A DNA stretch of 64,000 nucleotides from UBA4732 sp963823075 (GTDB taxonomy: Bacteria > Planctomycetota > Planctomycetia > Gemmatales > Gemmataceae). Numbering within the stretch: position 1 is the first letter of the stretch; each line of letters begins with the position of its first letter. The translations under genes were made by a program, and so were the position numbers. This document shows, in pieces, positions 55,263 through 63,668 of the stretch. The stretch is taken from NCBI GenBank assembly GCA_963823075.1, contig CAWGKE010000013.1, positions 248,001 to 312,000 of the forward strand, read 5' to 3'. The notes under the pieces were generated by a model, which was given only the letters and a program-made list of their open reading frames with translations, did no database searches and was not told the origin of the DNA.

Positions 55263-55594
55263 GGTCCGTCCTCCTGGTGGGATGCATCGGCAAAGAAGGG
55301 GCGCCGGTCGCTCGTATCAAGACGATCAATCCAGTGGAACAGATTGTCCCGAGGCGGGTCAAGGAAAAAGGGGAAAATGTGCCCCGGCCCCGGCGCGGGC
55401 AAGCAGCTGCAAAGCACGCCAGCGCCCGGGTTTGGCGGGCGAATCCTGGCGGAGGATCCGGTCGGAAGCGGTTCATGAGCGCCACCAACCCCGCGCCCTT
55501 TCTTCCGCCGTTTCGATGCTACAATCTCCTCAGGGTTCCGCCGGGCCGAGGCGGTGCAGCCTCGACGGGGACCCACCGAGGAGCGATCCCCGCC
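55263..55594. other. Divergent intergenic region
   Basis: 332 bp between two divergent genes, presumably holding both promoters. No convincing -35/-10 pair or conserved motif was identified. Confidence 0.5.
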
Positions 55595-56509
55595 ATGAAC
55601 AAGTTTTGGCTCGCGGCGCCGGCCGCCGCCGTGCTGACCGCGCTGACGGCCCTGTTCCTTCCGGCCGCGGCCGACGATCCCCCCAAGTCCGTCAAGCCGG
55701 TCAACCTCGACTGCAACACCAAGCTCGACGAGGACGACCCGCACGTCTCCAGCAATGGCGCGATGCTTTACTACACAATCAACGGCAAGAACAAGCTGGA
55801 CATCATGGCGTCCAGGCGCTCCGGCGGCAAGTGGTCGGCGGGGAAGCCGATCGATGGGTATGTCCAATCGCCGCCCAACAAGAAAAAGCCGGCCGACGAC
55901 CGCAGCGTCTTTCTCACTCCCGACGGTTCCTATCCGCAATACCTGTATTTCGCCACCAACAAGGACGAACAGGACGAGAAGGGCGACAACTTCGACATCT
56001 ACGTCTCCTACCGGGACGGGCCGACCAAGGAGTTCGTACCGCCCGAGGCCGTGGCGAAGGTGGACACCGCGGAGGACGAGCTGGACCCCTGGCTGACGAA
56101 GGACGGTAAGACGCTGTACTTCAGCCGCAAGACCAAGGACGGCTGGCGCGTCTTCACGGCTACGCGCGCCAACGGCAAAGCGGCCCAGGGCTTCGACGAT
56201 CCGGTGATGGTGGACGACTTGCCGCTCGACTTCCACCACGCCACGCTGACGCCGGACGGCAAAACGATGGTCCTGCAAGGGCCGCTCGACAAGGGCCGAT
56301 GGGGACTATTCATCTCGATGAAGTCGGGCAAGACGTGGGACAAGCCGGAGCCGCTGGACCTGCTCAACGACCCATCGGGGCCGACCGGCGACCGGTCGCC
56401 GTGCCTGAGCCGCGACGGCCTGACGCTCTATTTCGCCTCCGACCGCGACGGCGGCAAGGGGGGACTGGACCTCTATTCCGTGCCCGTGGCGGACCTGAAA
56501 AAGAAATGA
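55595..56509 (+). CDS. Exported PD40-type beta-propeller protein
   Basis: 304 residues with a signal peptide (WLAAPAAAVLTALTALFLPA). The PD40/TolB-like repeats are visible as DDPHVSSNGAMLYYTING, DELDPWLTKDGKTLYFSRKT, DFHHATLTPDGKTMVLQG and DRSPCLSRDGLTLYFASDRD. Such propellers are common secreted proteins in planctomycetes, used for protein or sugar binding. No catalytic domain is attached. The start ATG is 9-10 bases after GAGGAG-like sequence. It stands just before the accessory region. Confidence 0.82.
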   Translation: MNKFWLAAPAAAVLTALTALFLPAAADDPPKSVKPVNLDCNTKLDEDDPHVSSNGAMLYYTINGKNKLDIMASRRSGGKWSAGKPIDGYVQSPPNKKKPADDRSVFLTPDGSYPQYLYFATNKDEQDEKGDNFDIYVSYRDGPTKEFVPPEAVAKVDTAEDELDPWLTKDGKTLYFSRKTKDGWRVFTATRANGKAAQGFDDPVMVDDLPLDFHHATLTPDGKTMVLQGPLDKGRWGLFISMKSGKTWDKPEPLDLLNDPSGPTGDRSPCLSRDGLTLYFASDRDGGKGGLDLYSVPVADLKKK

Positions 56510-56681
56510 GAAGATTCACCACGGACGGATAGGATCCCACCGGGATCGGCAGGTCGTCCATGATTTCGACGCGAACCGTCGTCCCGGGCAGCAGCTTGGC
56601 CACGCGGGACGCCCGGGTTACGCCGTCAACGTACAGAGGCTCCGAAGCGGGCGATCTGCCGATGAAGCTTGATCGGGTCGG

Positions 56682-56909
56682 CTACTTCTTGAAGGCGGCC
56701 CGAAATCCGGCTTGCTCGAAATGGCGATCCGCCGTCAGGGCCTCGGACAACCCCTGCTCGGTCATTACTCCGAACGAGATGCAGTCTGTCAGAGACCAGG
56801 CCTTGTCCGGGCGGGCGGCGAACAACTCGAAGCCGGCTCGGTACACGGCCAGATCGTACCCCACGACGTCAAACGACGGGTCCGCGCGAACGGCTTGCAA
56901 ACTCCTCAC
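56682..56909 (-). pseudogene. Truncated VapC (PIN) toxin, C-terminal half
   Basis: 75 codons. The segment RADPSFDVVGYDLAVYRAG, then ARPDKAWSLTDCISFGVMTE and ALTADRHFEQAGF, is the C-terminal half of a PIN-domain VapC, with the SLTD catalytic Asp. The N-terminal half, carrying the first catalytic acids, is missing upstream; a hairpin and the IS110 flank replace it. It is on the same strand as the vapC fragment beyond the IS. Confidence 0.8.
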
Positions 56910-56948
56910 CCCGTTCCGCGGCGATACCGCTGCCAGGAACGGGGTGAG
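56905..56948. repeat. Inverted repeat at the vapC breakpoint
   Basis: CTCACCCCGTTCC (56905-56917) pairs exactly with GGAACGGGGTGAG (56936-56948). It sits exactly where similarity of the VapC fragment ends. Confidence 0.85.
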
Positions 56949-57301
56949 AAGCCGTGGCGCGAGGCCTCAATGGAGGTTGGCGCTCCCACGAGTGGGATGG
57001 AAGTCGCGCTCAGCGCGGATGCCCTGACGCCCCGGGATGGTGACCTCAACCCGGTACTTGGGCCCGAGGTCCAGCGCGCCACGGGAATGCCTATCCTATC
57101 GGTGCGGGGCCGCGGGTCGAGGTGGCCGCTCGTGCCTTGGCGCTTCGTGCCCGAAAGCAAGCTTGGTCCCGGGAGTCTGCGACGACCGCATTGGCGACAC
57201 GCCGCGGCGTGTTCCCGTTGGAGAGACTGCCTCCGTTACGCACTCCCGCGCCCGCGGCCCCTTCGCCCGTTGACCACCCGCACCCTCATCCCGAGGTCGC
57301 C
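56949..57301 (+). ncRNA. Non-coding end of the IS110 element, bridge-RNA candidate region
   Basis: About 350 bp upstream of the transposase without a gene. In IS110-group elements the left non-coding end encodes the bridge RNA that directs target and donor recognition. The placement fits, and the region contains GC-rich inverted repeats, but no promoter or exact RNA ends were identified, and the IS boundary is not resolved. Treat as a location to test. Confidence 0.3.
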
Positions 57302-58699
57302 ATGACGCCACGCTTTCGCCAAGACGGTCGTATCGTCGCCTCCCCTGAGCCGCTGCGGGTCACCAACCCGCACGCCGCCGGCATCGACGTCCATGCGGCG
57401 CGCCACTACGTCGCCGTGCCGCCCACGGCGGTGGCCGCCGACCCCGCCGACCCGGCTGCCCACCTGCCGCCCCACGTCCGCGCCTTCGGCGCCTGCACCG
57501 CCGACCTGGAGGCGCTCGCCGATTGGCTCCAGGCCTGCGACGTCACCACGGTGGCGATGGAATCGACCGGCGTCTACTGGGTGCCGCTGTTCGAACTGTT
57601 GGAGCGGCGCGGCTTTGCGGTCTATCTGGTCGATCCGCGGCAGACGCGGCACGCGCCCGGCCGGCCCAAGAGCGACGTGCTGGATTGCCAATGGATTCAA
57701 CGGCTGCACAGCTACGGGCTGTTGAGCGCGTCGTTCCGGCCGGAGGATCAGGTGGTGGTCCTGCGCGGTTACCTGCGGCAACGGCAGATGCTGATCGGCT
57801 ACGCCGGCCAGCACGTCCAGCACGTGCAAAAGGCGTTGGAGGAGATGAACGTCAAGTTGACCGAGGCGGTCAGCGACGTGGTCGGCGTGACGGGCCTGGC
57901 CATCCTCCAGGCGATCCTGCGCGGCGAACGCGATCCTCGGGAGTTGGCGAAGTTGCGTCACGAGCGGTGCCGGCGGACGGAGGCGGAATTGGCGCGGGCC
58001 TTGCAGGGCAATTGGCGCGAGGAACACTTGTTCGCGCTGCGTCAGGCGTTGGCGTTGTACGAGTGCTACCACGCGCGGCTGCACGAGTGCGACGCGCAGG
58101 TCGAAGCCTACCTGGGGACCTTCACGGACAAGAGCGGCGGCCGGCCCCTGCCGCCCAAGCCTCGCAAGCGGGGCCGGGCGGCGAACGAAGCCCGTTTCGA
58201 CGTGCGCGGTTCGCTGTTCCGGCTGGCGGGGGTGGACCTGACGGCGATCGAGGGCATCGACGCGGCGACGGCCTTGGTGGTCCTGAGCGAGTTGGGCACG
58301 GACCTGAGCAAGTTCCCGACGGTCAAGCGGTTCGTCAGTTGGCTGGGGCTCTGTCCGCAGCACCAGGGTTCGGCGGGGAAGATCAGGAGCCGGCGGGTGC
58401 GTCGGGGCTCCAACCGTGCGGCGCGGGCGTTTCGCCTGGCGGCGCAGGGCTGCCACCACGCCAAGAACGCGTTGGGGGCGTTCTACCGGCGGATTGCGGC
58501 GCGGGCCGGGGGCGGCAAGGCGGTGGTGGCGACGGCGCGGAAGATCGCGGAGCGGGTGTACCGCCTCTTGAAGTACGGCGAGGCATACGTGCGTCAGGAG
58601 CAGGGGGCCTGTGAGGAGGCGTATCGGTTACGCCAGGTGAAGGGCCTGGCGCGGAAGGCGGCGGAGTTGGGCTATCGTCTGGAGCCGGCGGCGCCGTGA
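57302..58699 (+). CDS. IS110 family transposase
   Basis: 465 residues. The DEDD (RuvC-like) N-terminal domain is seen in AAGIDVHAARHYVAV (first D), VAMESTGVYWVPLFEL (E) and SDVLDCQWIQRLHSYGLL (D, D). The C-terminal transposase domain has DLTAIEGIDAATALVVLSEL and SWLGLCPQHQGSAGKIRSRR, where the serine is expected to be nucleophilic in the IS110 family. Long non-coding DNA upstream, short downstream. It is inserted between two vapC fragments, in a region with no planctomycete housekeeping genes. Confidence 0.93.
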   Translation: MTPRFRQDGRIVASPEPLRVTNPHAAGIDVHAARHYVAVPPTAVAADPADPAAHLPPHVRAFGACTADLEALADWLQACDVTTVAMESTGVYWVPLFELLERRGFAVYLVDPRQTRHAPGRPKSDVLDCQWIQRLHSYGLLSASFRPEDQVVVLRGYLRQRQMLIGYAGQHVQHVQKALEEMNVKLTEAVSDVVGVTGLAILQAILRGERDPRELAKLRHERCRRTEAELARALQGNWREEHLFALRQALALYECYHARLHECDAQVEAYLGTFTDKSGGRPLPPKPRKRGRAANEARFDVRGSLFRLAGVDLTAIEGIDAATALVVLSELGTDLSKFPTVKRFVSWLGLCPQHQGSAGKIRSRRVRRGSNRAARAFRLAAQGCHHAKNALGAFYRRIAARAGGGKAVVATARKIAERVYRLLKYGEAYVRQEQGACEEAYRLRQVKGLARKAAELGYRLEPAAP

Positions 58700-58839
58700 G
58701 CGCGTCCCAACGCGACCGCGGCCCGACGGTAGGCGTGCCAGCAGTCCCAACGACGATGCGGGCAGATCTCGGAAAGCGGCGCGGGGAGGGGGTTGGTACG
58801 CGCACCGACCGTGTATAATGTTCTTTACGTCTGTGTTAC

Positions 58840-59053
58840 GTCCGCAATTCTCGAAGAGAGTTCCTGGAGAGAAAGCCACGGCGGTAGTACGCGCCTCCGG
58901 CGCCGAGAGCGCGTCGGCCACTTCCATGAGCACCCATTCGGTCGTCACCAATCGCCCGGTGAAACCGTCGAGGTAAGCCGCCACAATCGCGTGGGCGTCG
59001 TCGCGAGGGTTGAGCCAGGCGATCAGCGCGAACGTATCGGCGAAGACGGTCAT
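58840..59053 (-). pseudogene. Truncated VapC (PIN) toxin, N-terminal half
   Basis: Begins TVFADTFALIAWLNPRDDAH (first catalytic D) and continues LVTTEWVLMEVADALSAPEA, the N-terminal half of a VapC. Similarity is lost near 58875 with a frame slip; the catalytic third acid and the C-terminal half are absent. It overlaps vapB by 4 bases (ATGA). It is not simply the other half of the 56682-56909 fragment, because both contain their own version of the middle SL-x-x-(L/V)-R segment. Confidence 0.78.
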
Positions 59054-59265
59054 CGCTTCGGCGTCCCCAGGCGATAGTGGTCGTGTTGCTCGGCCAGGTC
59101 CGCCGGCAGACCGGGCACGGCGCCCTTGAACTGAGCGAACCGCTCGCCGAACGGTCTTGGCTTTTCGAGCGGAGCCGGGGTGATGCGCACGCGCATGCCC
59201 TCGGGCAACGCCGTCGCGTCGTCCGGCACGATGACGCCGTTATGAACCACGCCCTCAAGGTCCAT
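59050..59265 (-). CDS. VapB-like antitoxin
   Basis: 71 residues, with a GAGGTG site before the ATG. The start DLEGVVHNGVIVPDDATALP is typical of short beta-sheet antitoxins of the AbrB/DUF104-like group; the C-terminal half (GERFAQFKGAVPGLPADLAE) would wrap the toxin. Its partner vapC is truncated, so the antitoxin is orphaned and may only be a remnant. Confidence 0.75.
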   Translation of the reverse strand: MDLEGVVHNGVIVPDDATALPEGMRVRITPAPLEKPRPFGERFAQFKGAVPGLPADLAEQHDHYRLGTPKR

Positions 59266-59378
59266 GATCCACCTCGCTCACGATGGGACGAACTGGCTCC
59301 GCTTTGGGTGCGGCAAAGGCGTCAGGAACTTTACCCCTCGTAATTCTTGGGAAAGGTTCGGGACGCTTTCCCTGCCCA

Positions 59379-59634
59379 TCACTTCATTGCTTCGAGCAGT
59401 TCGGCCGCGACTTCGCGATGGTCGCGCATGGCCCGCCGAATCATCTCGGGCATCTGCGCTGCCAGCTGCTCATGCAACTGCTTGATGGCCTCGGGCGCTT
59501 TCGCCGCAAGCTGGGGCGGCGGATTGGGGAGGTCGTCGATGGTTTCTTCCGGTGTGTTGACCAATGTGCGTTCGCCGCTGGCCACTTCTTTAAGGATTCT
59601 GAAGATTGCATCCGTCAGAATTTGGTTACCCTAT
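59379..59634 (-). pseudogene. C-terminal part of a gene split by IS3
   Basis: A frame open from the IS3 boundary reads NQILTDAIFRILKEVASGER, then ends AMRDHREVAAELLEAMK. It continues the helical protein encoded at 62816-63409: joined across the IS, LNAAAIHIGNQILTDAIFRI reads as one helix if a G is removed from GGG at the junction. Function unknown. A GTG at 59585 could restart translation, but without a good ribosome site. Confidence 0.6.
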
Positions 59635-59731
59635 GGTGGACCCCGTTGTCTAGACCAAAAAAGAGCTTTCCTTAGCTACCATCCTGGAGAACTCCGCTCT
59701 CCCACGTCGCGAAACCTCGGCACTGCTCCAC

Positions 59732-59798
59732 GGCATTCTTTTTCGCACCGCACTCCCTTCACCGGGGGCGGAGGGAGTGCGGTGCGAAAAAGAATGCC
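59732..59798. repeat. Perfect inverted repeat with 27-bp arms inside IS3
   Basis: GGCATTCTTTTTCGCACCGC... (59732-59758) and exact complement (59772-59798). It lies between the IS3 end and the orfB stop; the arms contain a T5 run, so it could act as a terminator for orfB on the minus strand. Confidence 0.92.
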
Positions 59799-59804
59799 TC
59801 CCCT

Positions 59805-60611
59805 TCACCCCGCCGACCTTCCCCCAGCCCGACCCTCCCGGTACACGGCCGCCGGCGTCCGGTAGTCGAGGGACTGGTGCAGACGCTCCTCGTTGTAGTA
59901 CGGGAAGTAACGCCCCAGCCCTCGCCGCAACTCCGGCACGCCCTCGTACCGCCACAGGTAAATGTCCTCGTACTTCACCGTCCGCCACAGCCGCTCCACG
60001 AACACGTTGTCCAGGCAGCGCCCCTTGCCGTCCATGCTCACCGCTGCACCCGCCGACTCCAGCCGACCTGTCCACGCCTGAGCTGTGAACTGCACCCCCT
60101 GGTCGGTGTTGAACACCTCGGGCCGGCCCCGGCCCAACGCCTCCTCCAGCATCTCCAGGCAGAACGAGCCGTCCAGCGTGTTGGACAGCCGCCAGGCCAG
60201 GACGTAGCGGCTGAACCAGTCGATGATCGCCGCCAGGTACATGAACCCATGGGCCAGCGGCACGTAGGTGATGTCCGTACTCCACACCTGGTCGGGCCGC
60301 TCGATGCGCACGTCCCGCAGCAAATACGGGTAAATCCGATGCCCCCGGCCCGGCGCACTCAACTTCGGCTTGGGGTGGATCGCCTCCAGGCCCATGACCC
60401 GCATCAGCCGCCGTACCCGCTTGCGGTTGACCGCCTCCCCTTGCCCGATCAGCCACTTCGCCAGCCGCCGGCTGCCGAGGAAGGGGTGGGCGGTGTACTC
60501 CTCGTCGATCAACCGCATCAGCCGCAGGTTCTCCGCCGTCTCGGCCGCCGCCTCGTAGTACAGGCTCGACCGGCTCAGCCCCAGCAGTTCGCACTGCCGC
60601 CGCACGCTCAA
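59805..60611 (-). CDS. IS3 transposase OrfB (integrase domain)
   Basis: 268 residues from a TTG; the frame is open from the poly-A run at 60667, as expected for OrfAB made by ribosomal frameshifting. rve integrase core with DDE: VWSTDITYVPLAHGFMYLAA (D), EVFNTDQGVQFTAQAW (D) and NVFVERLWRTVKYEDIYL (E). The N-terminal HTH_21 segment (RKRVRRLMRVMGLEAIHPKP) is present. Because the A-run has been opened by another IS, OrfAB fusion can no longer be made, so this element is probably immobile. Confidence 0.93.
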   Translation of the reverse strand: MSVRRQCELLGLSRSSLYYEAAAETAENLRLMRLIDEEYTAHPFLGSRRLAKWLIGQGEAVNRKRVRRLMRVMGLEAIHPKPKLSAPGRGHRIYPYLLRDVRIERPDQVWSTDITYVPLAHGFMYLAAIIDWFSRYVLAWRLSNTLDGSFCLEMLEEALGRGRPEVFNTDQGVQFTAQAWTGRLESAGAAVSMDGKGRCLDNVFVERLWRTVKYEDIYLWRYEGVPELRRGLGRYFPYYNEERLHQSLDYRTPAAVYREGRAGGRSAG

Positions 60612-60675
60612 CGCCGGGTGGTCCGGCTCGAGCAGCGGCCGCAGCCGCTCAGGCGAGCGGTCCGACTTTTTTTTT

Positions 60676-62355
60676 CTAGGACGGCAAACTCCACTGGGGA
60701 TTCATCGAGGTGCGTATAATGGAGGTAGGAACATCCCCGAGGCGGATTGCCATGCGTACCCGACCCCGTCCACGCCCCACCCCGCGCAGACCCTCACGCC
60801 CGTCCTGACGAACTGCCCGGTCTGCCAACGCCGCCTCTGCGCCGACTACGCTAACTTCCGCACTGTCAGCACCCTGGACGCCGTCACCCGCCTGACCGTC
60901 CAGGTGCGACGCTGCCACAACCCGGCCTGCAGCCGCTACCGCCGCCCCTATCGCCCCGAGGCGGAGCCGCACTTCGCGCTGCCGCACCACGAGTTCGGAC
61001 TGGACGTCCTCGCCCTGGTCGGACGGCTGCGCCACGCCGAACACCGCAGCGTTCCGGAGATCCACCGGGAACTCACCCGACGCGGCGTGGCCGTCGCCGA
61101 GCGTTCCGTCCTCAACCTCCTGGACCGATACGACGAACTGCGAGCGTTGGCGGCGGCCGATCCCCAACGGCTGCGGCGTTTGTTGCAGGGTCAGCAGCGG
61201 GTGGTGTTGGCCATCGACGGCTTGCAACCCGACGTCGGCCACGAGGTGCTGTGGGTGCTGCGCGACTGCCTGTCCGGCGAGATCCTCCTGGCCAAAAGCC
61301 TGCTGTCGGCCACGGCCAAGGATCTGGCGGCGTTGCTGACCGAGGTGCGTGAGGCGTCGCCCGTGCCTGTCACGGGGGTGATCTCCGACGGCCAGGAGTC
61401 GATCCGCAAGGCCGTGGCGCAAGCCCTGCCCGAGGCGCCCCACCCGCTGTGCCAGTTCCACTACCTGCGGGAGGCGGCCCGGCCGATCCACGAGGCGGAC
61501 CGCCACGCGAAAAAGGAGCTGAAAAAGCGGGTCCGGGGCGTCCGTCCGATCGAGCGGGCGGCGGAGGGCGAGGACGACGAGGAGGCGGAGATCGTGCGGG
61601 GCTACTGCGCGGCGGTGCGTTCGGCGTTGACGGACGACGGCCTGCCGCCGCTTTCGGCCTCGGGGCTCAAGCTGCACGAGCGGCTGACGCACATCGCCGA
61701 GAGCTTGGAGTGGTTATCCGATCGGCTCGGCGCCTTGCCGGGGGGCCTCGACCGGCTGCACCGGCTGTTGGGGCGGGGGCTGGAGGAGACGGCCGCGTTG
61801 TGGCCGCCGGTGCGGGCGGCCTACCGCTGGGTGCGTCGCGTGGCCCACCTGCTGGGGAACGAGGCGAATCGGTCGGCCCGGGAGGTGCGGCGGCGGTTGG
61901 GCCGACTCGTGAGGCGGATACGCCGGGCGGCGGCCGCGGACCCCGACGCCTCGGTGCGCGCTCAACTCGCCCACTTCGCCCGGGTGACGCGGAGCTATTG
62001 GCCGGGACTATTCTGGTGCTACGGGTCGGACGACGTGCCGCGGACCAACAACGACCTGGAACACCTGTTCGGAAGTCATCGTTATCACGAGCGTCGGGCG
62101 AGTGGCCGCCGGCGGGCGTCGCCGGGCCTGGTGGTGCTGGGTTCGGTGCGCGTGGCGTCGGGTCTGGCGACGCGGCTGCGACCGGACGAGGGCCTGCGTC
62201 TTCCGGAGGGCTACGTGGAACGCTGGCGGGGACTGCGCGGCCAGTTGGAGCGGCGACGGGAGGCGCGACGACGGCAAGGGCGCTTCCGCCGCGACCCCGA
62301 CCGCTATCTCAATGAACTGGAGCAACGATGTCTCCAGCTATGTTTGCCGTCCTAG
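60676..62355. mobile_element. Second insertion sequence, inserted in the IS3 poly-A site
   Basis: 1,680 bp bounded by CTAGGACGGCAAAC at the left and its complement at the right (stop codon of the transposase is in the right end). Runs of T (nine at 60667, seven at 62356, seven at 62484) flank it and the following element, suggesting the T-run was the target and was duplicated. Family not assigned; a DDE transposase of ISL3/Mutator-like appearance is encoded. Confidence 0.8.
60805..62355 (+). CDS. DDE transposase with N-terminal zinc ribbon
   Basis: 516 residues as drawn. No in-frame ATG or GTG precedes the cysteine cluster, so the start at 60805 (CTG) is a minimal placement; the frame is open to the IS end, and an ATG in another frame (60752) hints at a small frameshift. 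CPVCQRRLC and CHNPAC form a zinc site. The catalytic core shows D in LAIDGLQPDVGHE, D in GVISDGQESIRKAV, then CQFHYLREA and E in RTNNDLEHLFGSH. Translation ends within the terminal repeat. Confidence 0.8.
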   Translation: MTNCPVCQRRLCADYANFRTVSTLDAVTRLTVQVRRCHNPACSRYRRPYRPEAEPHFALPHHEFGLDVLALVGRLRHAEHRSVPEIHRELTRRGVAVAERSVLNLLDRYDELRALAAADPQRLRRLLQGQQRVVLAIDGLQPDVGHEVLWVLRDCLSGEILLAKSLLSATAKDLAALLTEVREASPVPVTGVISDGQESIRKAVAQALPEAPHPLCQFHYLREAARPIHEADRHAKKELKKRVRGVRPIERAAEGEDDEEAEIVRGYCAAVRSALTDDGLPPLSASGLKLHERLTHIAESLEWLSDRLGALPGGLDRLHRLLGRGLEETAALWPPVRAAYRWVRRVAHLLGNEANRSAREVRRRLGRLVRRIRRAAAADPDASVRAQLAHFARVTRSYWPGLFWCYGSDDVPRTNNDLEHLFGSHRYHERRASGRRRASPGLVVLGSVRVASGLATRLRPDEGLRLPEGYVERWRGLRGQLERRREARRRQGRFRRDPDRYLNELEQRCLQLCLPS

Positions 62356-62362
62356 TTTTTTT

Positions 62363-62483
62363 CTAGGATGGCAAACTTAACTTGAGAGGCCCCGAAAACG
62401 GCCTGTTCTTGAACTGGGCGGCCCAGGAAAACGCCAGAAATCGCTTGTCCGCCGAGGGTCTCAAGTTGAGTTTGCCGTCCTAG
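62363..62483. mobile_element. MITE-like derivative of the adjacent insertion sequence
   Basis: 121 bp bounded by CTAGGATGGCAAACTTAACT and the complement of CTAGGACGGCAAACTCAACT, i.e. the same ends as the IS at 60676-62355 with longer matched arms (about 25 bp). It encodes nothing and is separated from the IS by seven T. Confidence 0.78.
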
Positions 62484-62754
62484 TTTTTTTGAGCCACTCC
62501 AGCTCCATCTTGAGGCGGCCGATCTGCTCGAACAACTCCGCCTTCTCGGCCTCGCTGTTGCCCGTGGCTGCCTTGGCGCCGTTGCTGAAGACCTGATCGG
62601 CGCCGGCGAGCAGTTGCTTCTTCCAGGCGTGGATCAGGGTCGGGTGGACCTCGTACTGGCTCGCCAGCTCGTTGACGGTTTTGTCGGCCTTGAGGGCGGC
62701 CAAGGCGACCTGAGCCTTGAGTGTCGCCGTGTGCTGCTTGCGCTTGCCTGCCAT
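62461..62754 (-). CDS. IS3 transposase OrfA (HTH domain)
   Basis: 97 residues as it now reads. Starts KRKQHTATLKAQVALAALKA and includes the HTH NELASQYEVHPTLIHAWKKQ and a leucine-zipper-like tail (ELFEQIGRLKMELEWLKK), as in IS3 OrfA. The final codons after LKK come from the inserted element. The KK codons are the A-rich slippery site where OrfA and OrfB would be joined. Confidence 0.92.
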   Translation of the reverse strand: MAGKRKQHTATLKAQVALAALKADKTVNELASQYEVHPTLIHAWKKQLLAGADQVFSNGAKAATGNSEAEKAELFEQIGRLKMELEWLKKTRTANST

Positions 62755-62815
62755 CGTTCCCCCTTTCCTGGACCACCACAGTAGCTTAGCTGGTGGTCCA
62801 GCTTTCGGGGTCCAC

Positions 62816-63409
62816 TATATGGATTGCCGCAGCGTTCAGGACGCTGAACTTGATCGAGGAACCCAAGATCGCCAAGTCACGAAACGGATTCGTCTCGCGA
62901 ATGGCCTCCGTATAGGCACCAAAATCCCCCTTGAGCATCCTCGCGGCGAACTCGCGCGAGTTCTGCCAATCGGCTCTCGCCGCTTGATACTCCTCCACTG
63001 CTTGCTCGTAGTCGTGCTTGTCCCTGTGCCGTGCTTGGTCGATAGCGTCTTGCAGTGTTTGCCGCTTTGCTTCAGTCCGCCCAAAGAGTCGGTCCCAGAT
63101 ACTCGGGGTGTACCTGGCCAATGCCCGTCGGGCACCCCGCTCGTGATGGTCCTCGCGGGAAGGCGCCGCCGGCGGCCGTGCCGACTGGATCGCATGCCAA
63201 CCCCATTCCGAGCCGCATTCCTTGTGGACCGAAGTCAGCAACTCGATTTGGTTCTCGTACAGTTCGACTTCGTGCCTGACCCGCTCGGAGTATTGCATTT
63301 GCGCGTGCTGCAGCTGTTGCTGCGCGAGCGCACGCTGACGACGGTGGGCTTGGCGCTCGGCCCGGCGCGAAGCTGCCTGGATGTTACGCAGGATGCCACG
63401 CCATCCCAT
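62816..63409 (-). pseudogene. N-terminal part of a gene split by IS3
   Basis: About 198 codons of a helical, charged protein with a coiled-coil start (RRAERQAHRRQRALAQQQLQ) and DHHERGARRALARYTPSIWD in the middle. The natural sequence ends at AAAIHI at the IS3 boundary and resumes at 59634 on the other side. No family recognised. It would have been about 280-290 residues when intact. Confidence 0.6.
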
Positions 63410-63464
63410 CGCTTACCCTCCGCTTCCCCCCTCAAAAGTAGGCGTACACCGCCTCAGCTGGCGG

Positions 63465-63668
63465 TCAAAGCCTTACCTGCGAAACAGCACAACGGCCAAG
63501 GGAAAACCTCCCTGGGCGTGTCTTTGTCACAAGCCGCGCCCGCGCCGCCTCCAGTTCCGCCGCCAGCCGTAACGCCCGGCCGTTGAACTGGTCGGTCGGA
63601 GCGGACAGCGCCATTGCGTACGGCGTGTCCAGGAAAACCTCATCCCCGGGGTTGATCGCCGTCGCCAT
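63465..63668 (-). pseudogene. VapC fragment, N-terminal
   Basis: PIN-domain start DEVFLDTPYAMALSAPTDQF (first D) and RALRLAAELEAARARLVT, after which similarity stops near 63528 and unrelated codons follow. The protein lacks the remaining catalytic acids, so it is non-functional. It overlaps the antitoxin gene at 63640-63873. Confidence 0.75.

Larger units (their letters stand above)
59635..62815. mobile_element. IS3 family insertion sequence, interrupted
   Basis: Ends GTGGACCCCG (59636-59645) and CGGGGTCCAC (62806-62815) are inverted repeats; TAT (or CTAT) is directly repeated outside (59631-59634 and 62815-62818). orfA and orfB lie on the minus strand but are separated by 1.8 kb of other DNA inserted in the poly-A stretch at the orfA/orfB junction. 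Without the insert the IS would be about 1.4 kb, normal for IS3. Confidence 0.82.

Noticed and set aside
60612..60675. Separate start for OrfB upstream of TTG
   Set aside because: The open frame up to the poly-A run is the normal frameshift-entry region of IS3 OrfB, not an independent gene.
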